Shown here: piece after piece, positions 61,446-64,000 of the stretch
Numbering within the stretch: position 1 is the stretch's first letter
How the letters are laid out: each line of letters begins with the position of its first letter
NCBI RefSeq assembly: GCF_036347135.1
Contig: NZ_CP108938.1
Coordinates: forward strand, 3,596,001 to 3,660,000
DNA length: 64,000 nucleotides
Direction: 5' to 3'
From: Streptomyces sp. NBC_00775
GTDB lineage: Bacteria > Actinomycetota > Actinomycetes > Streptomycetales > Streptomycetaceae
Made by a program: the position numbers and the translations under genes
The notes under the pieces: model-generated
The model's input: only the letters and a program-made list of their open reading frames with translations
Told to the model about the DNA's origin: nothing
Database searches by the model: none

Positions 61446-63002
61446 ATGACACGTTTCGCACGGTGGACGGCCGCGGCCGCCGCCGCGTTGCTGGTGGCGG
61501 GCTGCGGCAGCGGCTCATCGGGGGACGGCACGGACGAGGGGAAGAACAGCGATACGCCGTCGGCCGCCGCGCCGTCTTCCGGCACGGCCTCGGGACTGCC
61601 CGCCTCACTCACCTCGCAGAAGCTCGACTGGGGCCGCTGCAAAGGCACTTCGGACTCCCCCGCGCCAGGCAGCGGCTGGCAGTGCGCGACGCTGAAGGTG
61701 CCGCTGGACTACGCGAAGCCGGAAGGCGGGACGATCGGCCTCGCGCTGATCCGCTCGAAGGCGACCGGCGGCCAGAGCAAGCGCATCGGCTCCCTTCTGT
61801 TCAACTTCGGCGGCCCCGGCGGCTCGGGCGTCTCCACCATGCCCGCGTACGAAAGTGTCGTCGGCCAGCTGCACGAGCGGTACGACCTGGTGAGCTGGGA
61901 CCCGCGCGGCGTGGCCGCCAGCGAGGGCGTGCGCTGCCGCAGCGACAAGGCGATCCAGACCGCCGAGTCGGTGGACGCCACACCCGACGACGCGGCTGAG
62001 GAAGCGGCCTACTTCAAGGACGCCACCGACTTCGGCAAGGGCTGCGAGAAGGCCGCGGGGAAGCTGCTGTCACACGTCTCGACGACGGACACGGCCCGCG
62101 ACATGGACCTGATGCGCCAAGTCCTCGGCGACCAGAAGATGCACTACTTCGGCATCTCGTACGGCACCGAACTCGGCGGGGTGTACGCCCACTTGTTCCC
62201 CAGGAACGTGGGACGCCTGGTGCTGGACGCCGTCGTCGACCCGAGCGCCGACACGGTCGGCCACGCCAAGAACCAGACCCTGGGCTTCCAGCGCGCCCTG
62301 GACGACTACCTCAAGTCCACGGGCCAGGACCCGAAGCAGGGCTCCCAGAAGATCGTGGACCTGCTGAACCGGATCGACACGAAGCCGCTGCCGACGACCA
62401 GCGGGCGCAAGCTCACTCAGACGCTCGCGCTCACCGGTATCGTCCTGCCGCTGTACAGCGAGGAGGGCTGGCCGCGCCTGACCAGCGCCCTCAAGGCGGC
62501 CGAGGACGGAGACGGTTCGGAGCTGCTGGATCTCGCCGACGGCTACAACGACCGTGACTCCTCGGGGCACTACGGCACGACGACGCATTCGCAACGGGTC
62601 ATATCGTGCTTGGACGACAAGCAGCGGCCGACGCCCGCGGAGACGAAGAAGCTGCTGCCCGAGTTCGAGAAGATCTCGCCCGTGTTCGGGGACTTCATGG
62701 GCTGGGACACGGCGGGCTGGTGCCACGACTGGCCGGTGGCCGGTCAGTACGACAACCCGGAGGTCAGCGCCCCGGGAGCCGCACCCGTCCTGGTCGTCGG
62801 CAACACCGGGGACCCTGCGACACCGTACGAGGGCGCCCGCAAGATGGCCGACGAGCTGGGCAAGGGCGTCGGCGTGGAGCTCACCTGGAAGGGCGAGGGC
62901 CATGGGGCGTACGGAAGTGGGAGCGACTGCGTCGACTCGACCGTGAACAGCTATCTGCTGGACGGGACGGTACCGAAGGACGGCAAGGTCTGCGCGTCGT
63001 AG
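61446..63002 (+). CDS. secreted tripeptidyl-peptidase-like lipoprotein, second paralog
   Basis: 518 aa, clearly homologous to the gene before it through FNFGGPGGSGVSTMPAYES, TARDMDLMRQVLGDQKMHYFG, GISYGTELGGVYAHLFP, VVGNTGDPATPYEGARKM and GEGHGAYGSG. Lipobox LLVAGC (C20). GAGGGGGAG lies 3 nt before ATG 61446. It has its own promoter-like region with an inverted repeat, so it may be regulated separately from its twin. Confidence 0.93.
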   Translation: MTRFARWTAAAAAALLVAGCGSGSSGDGTDEGKNSDTPSAAAPSSGTASGLPASLTSQKLDWGRCKGTSDSPAPGSGWQCATLKVPLDYAKPEGGTIGLALIRSKATGGQSKRIGSLLFNFGGPGGSGVSTMPAYESVVGQLHERYDLVSWDPRGVAASEGVRCRSDKAIQTAESVDATPDDAAEEAAYFKDATDFGKGCEKAAGKLLSHVSTTDTARDMDLMRQVLGDQKMHYFGISYGTELGGVYAHLFPRNVGRLVLDAVVDPSADTVGHAKNQTLGFQRALDDYLKSTGQDPKQGSQKIVDLLNRIDTKPLPTTSGRKLTQTLALTGIVLPLYSEEGWPRLTSALKAAEDGDGSELLDLADGYNDRDSSGHYGTTTHSQRVISCLDDKQRPTPAETKKLLPEFEKISPVFGDFMGWDTAGWCHDWPVAGQYDNPEVSAPGAAPVLVVGNTGDPATPYEGARKMADELGKGVGVELTWKGEGHGAYGSGSDCVDSTVNSYLLDGTVPKDGKVCAS

Positions 63003-63060
63003 CCCCTGCGGGCCGACGGCACTCGCCCCGGCCCGCGCGGGTCGCGCCGCAGACAGCGGA

Positions 63061-63094
63061 AAGGGGCCCGGCACACCGAGTGCCGAGCCCCTTC
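63061..63094. terminator. bidirectional terminator before moeZ
   Basis: AAGGGGC-CCGGCAC and GTGCCG-AGCCCCTT arms around ACCGA, between the convergent lipoprotein and moeZ genes. Confidence 0.75.
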
Positions 63095-63112
63095 ACCGAA
63101 GAAGGCGTACGC

Positions 63113-64000
63113 CTAGTACACCGGCTTGTCCGGCTCGATCTGGTGGACCCAGCCGATCACGCCGCCGCCGACGTGCACGGCGTCCGAGAAGCCCGCGGAC
63201 TTCAGGACGGCGAGGACCTCCGCACTGCGGACACCCGTCTTGCAGTGCAGGACGATCTTCTTGTCCTGCGGAAGGGTCTCCAGGGCGGTGCCCATGAGGA
63301 ACTCGTTCTTCGGGATCAGCTTGGCGCCGGGGATCGAGACGATCTCGTACTCGTTGATCTCGCGGACGTCGATGATCTCGATGTTCTCGCCGTCGTCGAT
63401 CCACTCCTTGAGCTGCTTGGGAGTGATCGTCGAACCGGCGGCCGCCTCCTGGGCCTCCTCGGACACGACGCCGCAGAAGGCCTCGTAGTCGATGAGCTCG
63501 GTGACGGTGGGGTTCTCGCCGCAGACCGCGCAGTTCGGGTCCTTGCGGACCTTGACCTGGCGGTACTGCATCTCCAGGGCGTCGTAGATCATCAGGCGGC
63601 CGACGAGCGGCTCACCGATGCCCGCGAGGAGCTTGATCGCCTCGTTGACCTGGATGGAGCCGATGGACGCGCAGAGCACACCCAGGACGCCGCCCTCGGC
63701 GCAAGAGGGGACCATGCCCGGCGGCGGGGGCTCCGGGTAGAGGCAGCGGTAGCAGGGGCCGTGCTCGGACCAGAAGACCGAGGCCTGGCCGTCGAAGCGG
63801 TAGATCGAGCCCCAGACGTACGGCTTGTTCAGCAGCACGGCCGCGTCGTTGACCAGGTATCGGGTCGCGAAGTTGTCCGTGCCGTCGACGATCAGGTCGT
63901 ACTGGCTGAAGATGTCCATCACGTTCTCGGCCTCGAGCCGCTCTTCGTGAAGGACAACGTTCACGTACGGGTTGATGCCCAGCACGGAGTCGCGCGCCGA
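63113..64000 (-). CDS. moeZ: MoeZ, adenylyltransferase/sulfurtransferase, C-terminal part
   Basis: The gene runs off the right edge; about 295 codons are visible. The E1-type half shows NPYVNVVLHEERL, VDGTDNFATRYLVNDA, the zinc pairs CYRC and CAVC, and catalytic-Cys loop SCAEGGVLG. The C-terminal rhodanese domain has IIDVREINEYEI and active-site loop HCKTGVRS. MoeZ activates and sulfurates carrier proteins for molybdopterin, thiamine or cysteine pathways. The moaE gene in this window uses the same pathway. The 5' part and promoter are not visible. Confidence 0.95.
   Translation of the reverse strand, partial: SARDSVLGINPYVNVVLHEERLEAENVMDIFSQYDLIVDGTDNFATRYLVNDAAVLLNKPYVWGSIYRFDGQASVFWSEHGPCYRCLYPEPPPPGMVPSCAEGGVLGVLCASIGSIQVNEAIKLLAGIGEPLVGRLMIYDALEMQYRQVKVRKDPNCAVCGENPTVTELIDYEAFCGVVSEEAQEAAAGSTITPKQLKEWIDDGENIEIIDVREINEYEIVSIPGAKLIPKNEFLMGTALETLPQDKKIVLHCKTGVRSAEVLAVLKSAGFSDAVHVGGGVIGWVHQIEPDKPVY

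Overview
The window is chromosomal DNA from a Streptomyces or a very close relative. Supporting signs are the very high G+C, G/C-rich third codon positions, frequent GTG starts, ATGA/GTGA stop-start overlaps, and marker genes: an epi-isozizaene synthase next to a CYP170A-type P450, sigR-rsrA, wblC, and two initiator tRNA genes. Much of the gene order from sigR-rsrA and aroA-rsgA through UPF0182, the PDZ-Lon protease, the ABC1 kinase, wblC/whiB7, uvrD2, mycoredoxin, nudC, two AdnAB-like helicase-nucleases and moeZ recalls, from memory, the Rv3193c-Rv3228 region of Mycobacterium tuberculosis. This is therefore mostly an old, conserved actinobacterial core block with a few local insertions.

Layout. 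1-2232: the albaflavenone pathway pair (P450 partial, terpene cyclase) and peptide deformylase. 2364-6159: a TPR protein and an overlapping pair of membrane HD-domain proteins, one with an intact HD-GYP motif and one without GYP. 6231-9039: the thiol-oxidative stress switch sigR-rsrA with a textbook sigma-R promoter, a small alpha/beta hydrolase and a SRAP protein. 9090-12851: an M50B-like membrane protein, aroA, rsgA and a SugE/Gdx exporter. 12890-19067: a complete peptide-type ABC importer (fused double ATPase, two permeases, divergent lipoprotein) with a TetR regulator. 19490-22987: hisN, a CBS-pair protein, a catalase gene broken by a short palindromic insertion, and its divergent Fur/CatR-type regulator with a clear operator. 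23075-25691: two near-identical tRNA-fMet genes with matching terminators bracketing a Sel1-repeat gene.

25735-35061: UPF0182, PPA1309-type, PDZ-Lon, small membrane protein, moaE, NAD-dependent epimerase, zincin-like and Nudix genes. 35210-38452: three adjacent AIM24-domain genes, the first of them in transcription order fused to a TerD domain. 38577-42486: an SprT/YgjP-type metallopeptidase, an E1/ThiF-like protein overlapping an ABC1 kinase, and small zinc-ribbon and Arg-rich proteins. 42636-43653: wblC with a long leader holding a promoter with the WhiB7-type AT tract, a candidate 107-codon leader ORF and a terminator-like hairpin. 43667-56656: DNA repair and redox functions (uvrD2, mycoredoxin with its own sigma-R promoter, nudC, M20 dipeptidase, two large helicase-nucleases, alkyltransferase-like protein). 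56843-64000: a large membrane protein joining a pseudokinase-like domain to an LPG-synthase-type membrane domain, two paralogous secreted tripeptidyl-peptidase-like lipoproteins and moeZ (cut by the window edge).

Functional themes are redox and antibiotic stress (SigR/RsrA, mycoredoxin, catalase/Fur, WblC, MoeZ), DNA damage (UvrD2, AdnAB-like, SRAP, Atl) and a dispersed intergenic repeat family found at gene 3' ends at five places. No CRISPR array, integrase, transposase or rRNA was seen. Identifications come from reading motifs and recalled family sequences; no database search was run.
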